Below the pieces are notes generated by a model. The model made no database searches and had not been told where the DNA came from. It saw only the letters and a program-made list of their open reading frames with translations. 64,000 nucleotides of DNA from assembly GCF_032854445.1 (NCBI RefSeq), contig NC_088301.1, positions 1,924,001 to 1,988,000 on the forward strand, in the 5' to 3' direction. A program made the translations under genes and the position numbers. Positions 39,901 through 54,900 of the stretch are shown here, one piece after another (position 1 is the first letter of the stretch; every line of letters starts with the position of its first letter). Source of the stretch: Liolophura sinensis (Eukaryota; Mollusca; Polyplacophora; Chitonida; Chitonidae).

Positions 39901-42900
39901 AAACATCACCCCATCTTCTCCATGTACTCTGGCTCACCCCAGATTTTATTTATTAACCGCCCTAATAGCCAGAATCGGTAATCTCTGAAAAAAGATCTCT
40001 GGAAATGAAATTCTGTAAATGTTCCTCCAAACAACAGTGCCATCCTGTTTGCCCTCAGTTTAGTATCCTGCAGTTGGCATAGTGATTTTTAGATCTTCAA
40101 GGTATTTTTTTTCTGAGCAAATATCTACTATTGTAACTACATGTGCAACAGTCATGCCAGATGCTGCACTTTGTGACCTTACAGGTATGCAACGTGTGCA
40201 TATGACAAGAAATGGATTTATGAATAGAAGATAATTACTTTTTTAAGTGCATTTTATCGGCGAGAACAATATTCTTTGCAGCCACTTGTGGGCTAAGTTT
40301 TCTTATCATGAATTTTCATGACAGATTTATCAGTGCTGCTTTAATGTTTGATTTCAGTGTTACAGTGAAAGAGTTACTAACAAATGGAAGTCAGTGCAAC
40401 TTTATTTTTGCACATTACATTCTGAGCGTTTATTTCCATGAAATAGCTTTTTATGGCATCTTGAAAAAATGTCAGTTTGGTATGTGGGAGTGGGAAATTA
40501 ATGTTAATGTAGTATATACATTTTTCTGCCAAGGCAAATTCATCTCTTTGGTTGAAATTTATATAACCTTGAGTTCTTGCTTGATCAGACTCAGTTACAG
40601 GTATAGTTTCATATGCCAAATTGATGTATATTTACAGGTAATGATCCAATGTTTCTGAGTACAGTGCTGTCCCTGGGGTGACTGTGTCACAGGGGTGCTC
40701 GTGTTATTTGTCAGGCTAGCCTAAAGAATGACCACTGTGTTTGGGAGGGTGGGGGTGACTGAATGACTTGTCAGTCTGGGTTGATACCAAAGCAGGTCGT
40801 TGGGTAAACAGTCTCCTCTACTTTACACCAGGTAGACAAAAGTTATCTCGTCATTTACTAAGTGATAATAGTCTGAACCTTCTCACCGTCACGCCATTCA
40901 GCAGATGATATGGAAGACTGCTCATTTGCATACTCTCCCGTCAACACAGATTTCTACCAATCAGAATAGAGATCCCCCACATCAGCCCATGGTATTTGTG
41001 CTCAATTGTCTCCTGACCAAGATTTTGCTTGCAGAGCCCTATCTGTTGTTCTGCTAGATTTCTCTTCCACATACATGTAGATGATTATTTTTCATATTTA
41101 TAAATTTGCTTTTGACAGAAAATGTTTGTAGACAGCATGGCTGTTATATTGAATTTGAAACTACATGTAAATGTATTTTAACTGATCATAAACAATATCA
41201 ACAATCACTTAAATTTGGTGTGTGAATTTGGAATGGTCAGTGCACATTTCCACGACTGCTGATTTTCTTCATGTAAGTCGATGAAACTTCTGGTTTTTGA
41301 TGAATCCAAAGTACATGTACACCATGATGTATGAAAGAAATATTTTATGTCATTTGTGAGACTTTTGAGACATTCCAGGAAATTTCATTGTGGTTTTTAG
41401 CTCAGATAATCCTGCAGATCTGACTGGTTATAATGTGGTTTATTACTATGTACATGTAGATAAATTACATTTTTTAAATGATCAATGAATGATTTAGCCT
41501 AGAACAGAGCAGCTAAAGCAGGATTGTCAGGTTGCATACCCGCTAAATACATTTGTACCTTTTACAGTCATTGACTACAAACTTCGCACACTTTGCCTGA
41601 TTCTGAGAGGTCAGAATTGTTCAAAGGCAAAATTACACCCATGTGAACAAAAGTAGTGTCCAGCACCAAGATTAGTATTTAAGGTGAGTGATTGAGTTCT
41701 TTGGGTTTAACATCGTACTCAACAATTTTTCAGTCATATGACGACGAAGGAATCCTTAGGGTGCATGTACGTGTAATGTGCTTCCTTGTTGCAGGACGGA
41801 TTTCCACCGCTCTTTTATTTAGTGCTGCTTCACTGAGACGACTTACCGAAGGCAAGTAAGGCGCCCCACCCGAGCCATTATACTGATACGGGTCTACCAG
41901 TCGTTGCACTATCCCCTTCATGCTGAACGCCAAGCGAGGAAGTTACAACTTCCTCTTTTAAAGTCTTAGGTGTGACTTGATCAAGGATTGATCCTGGATC
42001 TACCGGTCCTGAAGTATTTTATGCCATTTGCCTCTAAAACGGAGACACTTTTTGGAGGACATTTTAGGTAATTCACCAAAACTTCAGCACTCAAAGGATG
42101 CAGTGTGTATGAAACGCTTGGTTTTTATTTCTTAATGTGTAGTACTAGTATATAAGATGGCCTGACGTATACAACTGCAACAAAGGTTTAACAGCTTTCT
42201 TCTTAAGGTGTAAAAATGGCTTTAAACTTTAAACCTCAGTTTTCGTAAGCCGCCTCGTCGGCCAGACGGGAAATTATTAAGTAACTTGCTGTGGTGGCGA
42301 GTCTGGATGATAGGCACAAAGCTGCTTCTGCTTCCCCACATAGGTTAAGCCACAAGAGGTTCTCAGTGTCTTGGAGACTTCCTGTTCTGAGAAAATTAAC
42401 ATGGGAGAGAAATTAAAAATAGAAGAAAGTTGGAATTGAAATGGCCTGATTTCACATTCTGGTTAAACCTATTCTGTAAGATGGACCGGAAGTTAGAGAC
42501 CACCTGATCTTCTTAGTAACAACCGGCCTGGGTGAAGAAAAACAGTCCTCCCAACGTTATTGTGTAGGAAAATGCTTATTTTTGAATTGCTGGCAGCAAT
42601 CTTGTATCTGTTGGATTTGTAAAATTTTCAGCTTTCCATATAGTTTTGAGTATTTCTGAAGAGCGTTTGTGATGTTATTGTGGACAACTAGGCTTTACTG
42701 GTTGCTAGCGAGACAGTGGCAGAAAGTGACCTTTTCTGCAATGCTTTAACATTTTCGCGGCCATTTTGTCTTAGACACAAAAGGGTGGCCATGTGACCTC
42801 CAACTTCCGACCCGTCTTACAGAATGCTTTCCCAGTATGTTAATTGATGACGTCTTTGCTAAGAAATAAGATAAAAATGCCTCAAGAATGAAAAATTTTA

Positions 42901-45900
42901 TGCCAGATTTGCAGTTGAGACAGCCACCATTTTTGTAGTAGAAATGCCACAAGATCTCATAGTACAGGCAATAATTTTCTCTTGGTGACCTATGATTTGA
43001 CCTCTTGGCATTATTTTTCATTGAAACTCTTCATTGTAAATTGTATGTCCATTTGCAGTGGCATGGGGTAAAAACAATGGAGAAAATGAAAATACATGTA
43101 CCAAGAAATTGTTACATCGCAGTGTTGGCCTTTTATTAGGCATAGAAAGATACTACAGGATTAGAACTTCAAAGACCCCTGTCTGTGACTGGGTGACAGT
43201 TTGACTGTGGCTGCTTTGTTGTGGTGAGCATAGGAACACAACCTTAATTTGCTGAAATATGAATGTGGCTTCTTCAATCTTCTCATAATAAGATGTCAGA
43301 AATAATATAAAGGTGGAGAAAATTAGAACATATGTAACCTCCTCAAAAATGTGTATATATTTCTGACTTTTCTAACTTTGTGTGACATGTCATGTAATGA
43401 TCTGGAGTGCTGTTGTGTCCACATTGACCCATCTCACACCACATCTGTGGAGATTTCTGGTCTACTTTTCTGGTCTAAACCTTCTCTAGTGAAAGTTTTC
43501 AAGAGTGATGAAGCCATTCTGAGCACTGGTTGTGAACTTGTCACTGTCATATTGTAGATAGCCAAAGAGAAGATGAGAGACACTAACAAGTGACAGTGTG
43601 AATTTAACATATGCCCTTTGATGACCTTTACAGATAAGACTAGCTTTCACAGAAAATAGCTACCTTAGCGGAATTTATCTCCTGTAGGTTCATGTATACT
43701 TCAGTATTACATACCCTTGGGGTCAAAGAAAGGCAAATTAAAAAAGCCAAAAAAAAAAAAAAAGTATAAAAAGAAAAGATGAAAAGATGTCTTACTCAAG
43801 GATGTATCTGAAATACCACAACTGGTTGGTTTACAAAATTTAACGTCATTAATTTGTCTGACATCTTAGTTAATGATTATTCGGAGGTTTTACATCGTTG
43901 CGGATCCTGGTAGCACAACACTGTTCAATGGGATTGTCAACATATTTGTTCTCATTTTCTTATTTTTCTTTGTCTTTCACTGCTGTAAGTTGTCATGAAT
44001 TAAGTCATGCTACGGGTACCTTTATGTTTGAATTTAGTGTCTAATACAGCATAATTTTGGATAAGTGTTTTATTGCGTAAGGAAAAGGTACATGTATGCA
44101 TAAAAAATAAATTGTGACAGTGGCATGAACAGAGCAATTAGAACATTGAAGAACGTTTTTCATTTGCTCTTGTTTTCTTAGGAAAGAATTCATGTGATCA
44201 AATTTAATAATGATAGTAACTAAGGAGTAGGAATTTTATCGTAATATCATAGATTTACACATATAAATACAGTCAATCAGTTGTTGCATTTCCTGTTTGC
44301 ATATGTACCTAGATGTATTTGTTTGTCTATACATATTTTCAAGCTTGGCGTCGGATTTAACAAAAACGTTCTTAGGTTACAAGTTAGATTGTACTGTTTA
44401 TAAAAGTTTGTGAAAATGGAAGCAAAGTTTATTCAGACATGTCTTGTATCTGACCAGTCTTTCACATGATGGCGTTTGTTTCTTGGGGAAGATGTCCACT
44501 ATAGAAAATAAAGTATGTGCAGTACTCCCTGCCTACAGTTTCCCGGCCATTTGCATGAACTTATCAGAGTGAATGGGACTTCTGTTTGCGTACATAGAAC
44601 TTACGATGTTGATATGAGAGTTTTTAGTAGGAACAGGTCCTTGACAATATTTTATCTCTTAAGATAACTTGTTTGTGTTCTACATGGATATAAAACTCAT
44701 GGATATATAACACTACACGGATATATTCTCTCATGACAGGCACGTGTCTTCAAAATCGGAGCGTTTCACTATCACAAGAGTTCAAGGCAGTCACATGTGT
44801 CTTTGATAAATCCATAACAGCCTGAGGTTTTGAGGTTTTGACAGTTTTCTGCGTTTTTACGTATTTGAATTGTTGTCAGGAAAAATGAAATGCTGTAAGA
44901 AATAAGAGTATTAATAATATACACGTGGGTAACATCACAAAGTTTGTACACTCATAGTGACTTTTGATTTGTTTTGTCGCAGCAGTTCAGTGTACATTCT
45001 AGCATTGTTGTCAAGCATGGCTGTGATAATCTCATATCCTTAGTTTTGGGGTTGAAGCAGTGACACATTCAGATTGATTCAGATAATGTTTGGAAGATAA
45101 TCATGTACTGTAACTCTGGATTTTAAAAATTTCATCGTTTTGTTTTTGCCCCTTCGCTAGTTACAACCAATTGAAAATATTTAATCAGTTGGAATAATTT
45201 GTAAATGTGTATTTATTTTTACTTCAGATTTCGCAAAATAAAGGAATACTTTTTGTCTCATACATGTATCTCCAAAGATAAAACGATTCTTTATTTATAT
45301 AAATACAACCACGAACTAATTTTCTTGTTACATGTACATGAACAATGTATGTGGGTCCAAGTTACAGGAAAACTCAATATTCACAGGATAGAATAGATGG
45401 TGAAAGGCCAATGGCTGCAATATCTGAGGATACTTGTTTCATGTTATACACATTTTATTGTTCATGCAGTAGCCAGATTTGTGAATGTATACATGGTGCA
45501 TGGACAGTTCTAAGTGTAGCATCTACAGCAAACTCTCTTTGACAAGGTATGACATAGCTGGCATGCTTTCATAGGCTCAGTGTCTACATGTGTCTTTCCA
45601 GGCCACCCTTAGGAAATTTCCTTGCCACCTGTCACATTAAGTAACAGCAAACTTCCCGTTAAGGTCAGGCATGGTTCCATTGTGCCTTACCTGTAACTTG
45701 GGGTGCCTTTGTCACAGAGTGGGGTGGTTGGGTTGGAAGGGTTCCAGGACCAGCAGGGTATTGATTCTGTTAGTTGACCTGACCCACTGCCCTGACCACT
45801 GCAGTCACACCTGAACCCTATATGAGCTTTGCCACTTAACTTCTGAGAACCCTGCTGGTTTGACATGCCATTGTTTGAGATGATCCCAGTTAGCTTACAT

Positions 45901-48900
45901 CATCTGCAGAGCATTGTCTGTATTGTTTTCAAGGTCATTTATTCTCTTAAGTGCATTTAGCATGAATCTGTTGATATGGGTCACTTAGGACTAAAACTGT
46001 TTGCCTTAAGGTTTCATAGTGGTATCAGGTGTGAGGTTGTCTAGGTTAAGAAACTCATGGAAAGGAAAGAAACGCAGACTGTTTGTAGAGTGTTAAAGTA
46101 TTGGATATGTTTCATTGAAAAGAAGATTGTGAAAGGGGCTCATCGTAATATGTGAACTTTTAAGCATTGCTGATTTCATGTGTTTTCAAAGATTTTAGGA
46201 ATAAAGCTACATCGGTAGGTACAGATTCAATAAAATTGTCTTAAAAATGCGCATTTCTGAGAGTAGGGGGCAGAATGAGGCTATCATGGAAGATTATGTG
46301 GTGCTATATGAACAGGCCAGACGGATTGTTCACATGCGGATCAGTCCAAAGGTTTAATGTTCGTGGTTCATTCAGGGTTGACTGGAATTGGAAAAGTACT
46401 TGACAGTAGCTTATCAACAAGAGAAAGATGCATTGAATGAAGTTCCATTACAGAGGGAAACACAAGATATAACTGGAATTTCAGTTTATGTGTGGAGTTG
46501 ATGGAGCAGAATCTCCCATTATAAATAGCCAGTTTTTTTTTTTTGGAGAGTACCTCACGTGTCTCTTAATCACACGAAATCCATGAAAGAATGGTTGTCC
46601 GGTTCTTTAAAGAGACCAATTACCGGAGAGGTTTGGTAAAAAATTGATGAACGCAAGTCCAGTCTAGTTTGTGCAAGTATTTTAGATAGCCTAAGGAATT
46701 ACCATTCACAGATATAAGCCTTGTCTTTATAGGTGTTACCAGTCAAAATCTGTCTTCATGTATAAATGTTAAACTTCATAATGCTGGTTGCCCTATAACT
46801 TTTCCAAATTTTAAAATCATATTAACAATAAATGGTACAGGTATGAGCCTGGTTTTATCTCAAAGGCATTAATCTAAGCTATTCTTGGTAATTAGAGAAA
46901 TTTGGTTTGACTGAACATATATTTTTGGCAACAAAAAATCAACAGTATATCAATTTTATCCATTTCGGTTCATTGATTTGCCGTTTTTACGCACATTGTA
47001 TCATTGGCCACTTGTGTTTTTAAGAACCATATGTTATCTGCTGTTGACCAAGAAACCCGTTTTATACATGAGCACATGTTGAAGAGCCCACAGTTTATAG
47101 GTTGATCCCCAGTTTGCATATCGCTGGTCATGATAAGTTCCATTTAAGAGAGAAAGTGTTTATTGGACTTTCAGAACATTTAACAGTGTGTACATTATCA
47201 GTTACATAAGTTGTTTTGTTTTTTCCTTTTCAGATCTTGAACTAAAGAACATTATAGACAAGTTAGCCAACTTCGTGGCTCGGAATGGTCCAGAGTTTGA
47301 GTTCATGACCAAAAACAAACAGAAAGACAATCCCAAGTTTTCTTTCCTGTTTGGTGGGGAGTATTTTAATTACTATCAGTACAAGGTGACAACAGAGCAG
47401 ACAAGTAAGTCCACATGTTAGCCATCAAGTAAGTTTACCATCAAGTAAGTTCACTATCAAAGGATACAAGAAAAGGAACTATAAAACAAAGATTATGTTT
47501 CTATGTCAAATGAAGAAAATTATGAGCAAGAATTGTTGTTAAAAAAAATGTCATTTGGAGAGTTATATACCTGTTAATTACTGGGCTATATTGTTCATAT
47601 TTTCCGTCAACGGTCAGATTTCTTCAGAAATAATGTCATCATCGATCTTCCTCGGAGTTTGGTGAACACCCACTAAGTGCCCCCAGCCCAGTGAACAGGT
47701 CGCTATAGTGTGGGCAAGGCGACATGTACACAGCTACTGCATGTCGTCTTGGGGCCAGCTTAGCGTCCCCTGAACCTCCCTATACCGGCCCCCATTCCGT
47801 CTGTTCGCCCCACCCCAGCCCAAATTAGGCCAGACCTATGCAGTCTGTCCCACACAGAGTTCTTTTTAAACAGGGGTCATTGATGACCTCACTGCTGCAA
47901 GGGACTTAATTTCCAGACTGACCGCTGGGGCCTTAAGAAAACTTTACTTTGAAGCCATTTTACCCCCCAAAGTGAAAGTAGAAAAATTTGTTTGTACTGT
48001 TATGTTATTACACATGATAATGTGCAGATTAAGAAATAAAACCAAAGAGTTTCATGTATCTTTCAAGTAAGTTCATATGTTGGCCATCAAGTAAGTTCAT
48101 ATGTTAGCCATCCAGTAAGTTCACAATCAAATAAGTTCATATTTTATCCATTAAGTAATTTTGCTATCAAGTAAGTTCACATGATGGCCGTCAAGTATGT
48201 TTACCATGAATTAAGTTCATATGTTAGCCATCAAGTAAGTTTACCATCGAGTATGTTCACATGTTAGCCATCATGTAAGTTGAGCATCAAGCAAGTTCAC
48301 CATCAAGCAAGTTCATATGTTAGCCATCAGTTAAGCTTGAAAGTTTATCTTCCAGTAAGTTTATAGATGTAATTTCTGTCAATTACATTCACAGGTTTAC
48401 CATTAAGTCAGTACCAAGATGACATATGGCATTTATAGGAGAGGTTAAATGTGCATATTAGTGCAGTTTTTCTTCATAAAATGGGAGTGTGCTTTATAAT
48501 GAAATTATATTTTCGTTATCAAATACACTCCATAGTTTTCTGGAAAACTTGTTAAACTCCTTGGTGACAGCATGCTGGCTATAAAGGGGGCTTGTAATTC
48601 TAACTTTGTCAAATAAGAAACTTGAACTCTGAAATGTGGACAGCCAACATGTAATTGCTGGTAGGGGAACATTTTTACTTTGACGATACGAAGCTAAATT
48701 AAAAGTTGAAACTAGTTACAGTTTTCATATATAGGGGATGAATGTAAAGGTTGAAACTAGTTACAGTTTTCAGATGTAGGGGATGAAGGTAAAGGTTGAA
48801 ACTAGTTACAGTGTTCATATATAGGGGATGAAGGTAAAGGTTGAAACTAGTTACAGTGTTCATATATTGGGGATGAATGTAAAGGTTGAAACTAGTTACA

Positions 48901-51900
48901 GTTTTAATATGTAGGGGATGAATGTAAAGGTTGAAACTAGTTACAGTGTTCATATATAGGGGATGAATGTGAAGGTTGAAACTAGTTACAGTGTTCATAT
49001 ATTGGGGATGAAGGTAAAGGTTGAAACTTTTCCAGCAACAATACAGATAGGTGACCATTGTCTGGCTGGTAAAGTACCCCAGAATGAGACATCAGCATGT
49101 GACAGATTGTACATGTTCACATGTATCTCTCTTTAGTTCCTATCTTGTTTGGTGTTTAGGGCTGTTTATTGATTGATGACCTGGTTTCAGGGGGAGATAA
49201 GACATGTGACTTCAGCAGCTGTGATGACTGTCACCACCAGGGGGCTCTGATCTATCAAGGCTCAGACCATAGCTTCTGAACTTTTATTTTTTTATTTACT
49301 AAATTTTTAGTTTTAAACACAGAATAAGTAGATATACATGTACATGTAAATTCCCCGCATCTGCTGTTAAATTCAGTTTTACTCTAACTCCACCCGTAAT
49401 TAAAGACATGGGCGGTATGTATTTGGCAAGACTGTGTAGTTAAACATGTTTTTGGTGCCAAATTGTAAGCTCTAAGCTCACCAGCAATTTAGCAAAATCA
49501 GTTATCACTCTAGACTTCATGGAGTAACACAGCAAGGGTTATTTGTGTAAATGTTGAGTTCATGTACATATTATTAGCTTCTGTTATTGTGCGTGTTGGT
49601 GGAGCATTCTAGGAGTTGTTATTCATTGTAGTTTGTATGTGATTATGATGCCAGCTCATACATTTGCATATCCGGACTCTTGATCATAAAGACATATGCC
49701 TTATAAGAAGAGGGAGTAACTTATATGTAAGTCTTAGGGTGTGTCAGAGGGCAGCTGTTCAGAAACTCCAGGTAGTCAGGTGTGTCATATTACCTCACCT
49801 GGAAATTTACAGCTGGTCAAGACTGAACTGTTTACTTGTGTGAGTAAGCCATGTCATCAGGTGATTAGCCTAAGCTTGGTCGGCTTGTGGCCTGACTCAC
49901 TGATGAGAACCACTCACCTGTTCATATCTGGTTTTAATAACACAGATTTCTTTTGCTTTGTTGTTTTTTTTTTCAACTTTTGTTCGTGTTTTGGAGGAAG
50001 TTATCCTGTTTTATAATGACTTTTGTGCACTTGACACTCCAAATTCTTTGATATATTACATTGCTTTTGTTATGGTTTTGAAACATTGTTTTATTTTTCT
50101 TTGTGAGCTAAATTATATTGTAGTAGTAATCCCCTTCTTCCCCCAGTAAGGGTAATTGTAAACGGATTGCAGAGACACGTGTATACATGTGGGTAATTCG
50201 TATCCCTTTGTTGGTTTAGAACAACATTTGTCTTCTTTCTTTTTTTTTGACTATTTTGAATTTTGTTCAGCAATTTACTTTTTAATAAAGAGCATTGTGT
50301 TAAAAATTACAACTGTAGGTAATTGATGGTCATGGATGGAACGTAAGATTCAGTTCTGATAATACTCTTCATGTTGCATGGGCCTCAAAAAAGATGAACA
50401 TTTTTTATCTGTAAACAGAAGTTTCATGCCCTCATGTTTTTTTGCAAAAGTGGCCTGCCTGAGAAAATGTCTGCTCTCCAGAAAAAATGGTGAGGCAAAG
50501 TCACCCAGGTCAGTTAGTACTATTAATATTATCAATCAAATACATGTTCTGGAAGCTCGTTGACTGCTTTGGGAACCCCCCCCCCCCAAAAAAAAGAGTT
50601 GTTTTTTGCTTGAGATTTCATCGCCCTTTGTCTCAGTAGGAGGTTACACATTGCAAACAGTCAAAAGTAAACCTGCTGATAATGGTTGTAGACAGAATGT
50701 ATGTATTACATGTACAGATAACTGTTTACATGTAGAGATAACCCTGTCTGCCCCTGTTGTGTGAACAGTTACACCGCTGAGGTCATTGGTCTCTATGGCC
50801 TGTCTGTACTGCTGTTTTCAGGCCACACCTAGAGCTCTGCAAACATCTCCAGCAGGAACATCTGTTGATTTGCTATACAAACATGGTCTCATGTACTCTG
50901 TACAAAGCATCATCTGGGATGTCTGGTAGCTAGCTATAGAGTATCCCTCTTATGTGTGTGTATTAAAAAATACACGTTCATTATTGATACTAGTACATAT
51001 CAACTGAACAGAGATAGTTTAACATTTAACTGAAAAGACTGGTAATGTTCATTGTGTCACAATAGCACATGCACAGTTGTACATATACGGTACATGCACA
51101 CAGGTGCCTTCACCAGTTGTATGTATACAGTACATGCATGCATGTGCCCTCACCAGTTGTGCATATACAATACATGCACACACGTGCCTTCACCAGTTGT
51201 ACATATACAGTACATGCACACACGTGCCCTCACCAGTTGTACATATACAATACATGCACACACGTGCCTTCACCAGTTGTACATCTACAGTACATGCACA
51301 CACGTGCCCTCACCAGTTGTACATATACAGTACATGTATACATGTGCCTTCAGCAGTTGTACATATACAGTACATGCATGCATGTGCCTTCACCAGTTGT
51401 ACATATACAGTACATGCATCCATGTGCCTTCACCAGTTGTACATGTACAGTACATGGACACACGTGCCCTCACCAGTTGTACATATACAGTACATGCACA
51501 CACGTGCCCTCACCAGTTGTACATATACAATACATGCACACACGTGCCTTCACCAGTTGTGCATATACAGTACATGTATACATGTGCCTTCAGCAGTTGT
51601 ACATATACAGTACATGCATGCATGTGCCTTCAGCAGTTGTACATATACAGTACATGCATCCATGTGCCTTCACCAGTTGTACATATACAGTACATGCATC
51701 CATGTGCCTTCACCAGTTGTACATATACAATACATGCACACATGTGCCCTCACCAGTTGTGCATATACAGTACATGCACACAGGTGCCTTCACCAGTTGT
51801 ACATATACAGTACATGCACACACGTGCCCTCACCAGTTGTACATATACAATACATGCACACACGTGCCTTCACCAGTTGTGCATATACAATACATGCACA

Positions 51901-54900
51901 CACGTGCCTTCAGCAGTTGTACATATACAGTACATGCACACACGTGCCCTCACCAGTTGTATGTATACAGTACATGCATGCATGTGCCCTCACCAGTTGT
52001 GCATATACAATACATGCACACACGTGCCTTCACCAGTTGTACATATACAGTACATGCACACACGTGCCCTCACCAGTTGTACATATACAGTACATGCACA
52101 CACGTGCCTTCACCAGTTGTACATCTACAGTACATGCACACACGTGCCCTCACCAGTTGTACATATACAGTACATGTATACATGTGCCTTCAGCAGTTGT
52201 ACATATACAGTACATGCATGCATGTGCCTTCACCAGTTGTTCATATACAGTACATGCATCCATGTGCCTTCACCAGTTGTACATATACAGTACATGCGTC
52301 CATGTGCCTTCACCAGTTGTACATATACAGTACATGCACACACGTGCCTTCAGCAGTTGTACATATACAGTACATGCACACACGTGCCTTCACCAGTTGT
52401 ACATTCACAGTACATACGTACATGTGCCTTCAGCAGTTGTACATATACAGTACATGCATACATGTGCCTTAACCAGTTGTACATTCACAGTACATGCGTA
52501 CATGTGCCTTCACCAGTTGTACATATACAGTACATGCATGCATGTGCCTTCACCAGTTGTACATGTACAGTACATGCATCCATGTGCCTTCACCAGTTGT
52601 ACATATACAGTACATGCACACACGTGCCTTCACCAGTTGTACATATACAGTACATGCACACACATGCCTTCACCAGTTGTACATTCACAGTACATGCGTA
52701 CATGTGCCTTAACCAGTTGGTTTATTGGAATGGTGTTTTACGCCTTACTCAAGAATGTTTCACTTCTACGACGGCAGCCAACATTATGGTGGGAGGAAAC
52801 AGGATGGAGCCTGTAGGAGACTCTCGACCTTCTGCAGGTTGCCCTTCACCAGTTTGTGTATGGAATTTATTATGTTGTATTCTTGTCAAAAAAGCTTCAT
52901 TGTGCAGTTTGTGTATACATGTTCATATATGTGAAACACATTGTTTATATTTAGGCTTCGTAGACATTGAGTTATAAATGCAATGAAGAACAATGACTGA
53001 AAAATAAAAGGAAATGAATCATTACTAGAAATCCTTTGAAATGATTGGACACTTCTGACATGGTGAATATGATTTGACACTTCTGAAACGCTGAATATGA
53101 TTTGACACATCTGAAACGCTGAATAAAATTTTCACTTTAGACTGGTTTATAATGTTACCGCAGAGCTAAATGATTACCCACATTATTCTCTTCAACTTAC
53201 CAGTTACATTACGTTCTGTTAGGAAAAATGATTACCCTTGTAATGTACATTTCTGTTCTCTGTTGTCAGTTATTAACCATCAGAAGCAAAAACTTGCAGA
53301 GCAGCAGCAGAAGTTAGCGCAACAACAAGTGATAGTTCAGCAGGTGATTACCCAGCAGGCCATTCAAACAGCACCATGGCAACAAAACCAGCAAGCGACT
53401 CAGCAAATCCAGCAGCTCCAGCAGCAGATACAACAACAACAACAGCGGATGCAGGAGCAGATCAAACAGAGCGAGCAGAATCTGGCTGCGCAGTATCAGA
53501 GCCTGATACAGCAACAACAGGTGGGTGGTCATGTAAAACCTGGTGGAGTTCTGTGTATTGATGGGTTGAAAGCAGGAGAGAATTAGGGTGCTTTCGGTTA
53601 TGCGAAATCACCAGCTCATAAGGACCAATCAAGTAACAGTAGCATTCATATAACATGACATGAATGGTTGGGCCTGGCTGGTGACACAGGTGTTTTTACA
53701 CAGGTGTGATTTTAAGCGCCTATATGATGGAGAAGCAGAAGCATAAGGTGTGGCAGGAAATATCAGATCACAAAGCTTTCTGTTTTTGCCTTTTCCAGAG
53801 CAGAAGCGTAAGGTGTGGCATGAAATATCAGATCGCAAAGCTTTCTGTTTTTGCCTTTTCCAGAGCTATATATGGAATTACTATTCCAGTACATGTACAC
53901 TCATTGTGTATTGTGGTCTAGGAGGTTTTGCAGATCTTATCAGATATGATAGTCATCTTCAGTAGATTCTATACCCAAAACATCTTCCACAATACATACG
54001 TTATTTGCTGGTGACTCTTTTTTTTCTATGTTTAAAATTAATTGTGTATAAGACCTCAGTTTTGTTCAGGTATTTCACATGTGTATTCGTACAGGAGTTT
54101 GCATTTAGTTCTCATCTCTAACATTGGTGTTTGGTGTTGATTGGGCTAGGGGACATGAGCATATACCATCAACCTGTTGTTTCATGAAGGAAGTTGGAAA
54201 TGTTTCATATTTGGTACTCTAATATTATCTTTTTTATTTGTACGGGTTTGTAGGTTAGCTAGTAAAGTAATGATTATTATGGCGCCTGCCTCATGGATGA
54301 ATTAAACAACTCTATATGCCTCCTCATGGTGTTGCCAGGTGGATATGGATTCTATGGATTATGTGGATTCTACAATACAACGGCTAATACCTTATGAACA
54401 ATGTTTGTGGGATTATGTGGCTGGATTAGAGTTGAGCGCTACTTTGTTATTAGTGGCGTTAATCGTTTTGATGTAATCATTGCATAAAAACCAACCGATC
54501 AGTGAAGGGCTCAAACAGTGTTAAGCTGTGTATAAGTTTATGAGTCAGTGCCTTACCAGTGCTGTGTAAACTGTAATGTGACTGCTAGTGAGGTAACGAC
54601 ATCAGGCATAAAAATAACCCAAAGCCGTAAGTCAGATTTACTGATGACAGCAGCATGGCCACATTAATCTCACTGTGGCTAAGTATTTGACAGATCCAGC
54701 GCTAACTGTGCTACTAAAGCTGTGGTTTTGCTGTCTTTATACACCATGACTTTCTCCCATTATTGTTTATATTAAGACTGAATTGGAACACAAATTTCTT
54801 CCAAAGGTCTTTCGGTTTGAATGGGAAAGATAACATTAGACTAATCCAAGGATGTGGACCTTTATCGTCTTTAGTTACCCAGTATTTAAGAACCTCTGTG

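Noticed and set aside
51052-52977. Open frame of 641 codons and its two sister frames as a repeat protein
   Set aside because: All three frames encode the same peptide because the 40-bp unit lacks stops. It lies inside a CHERP intron and its end runs into a SINE.
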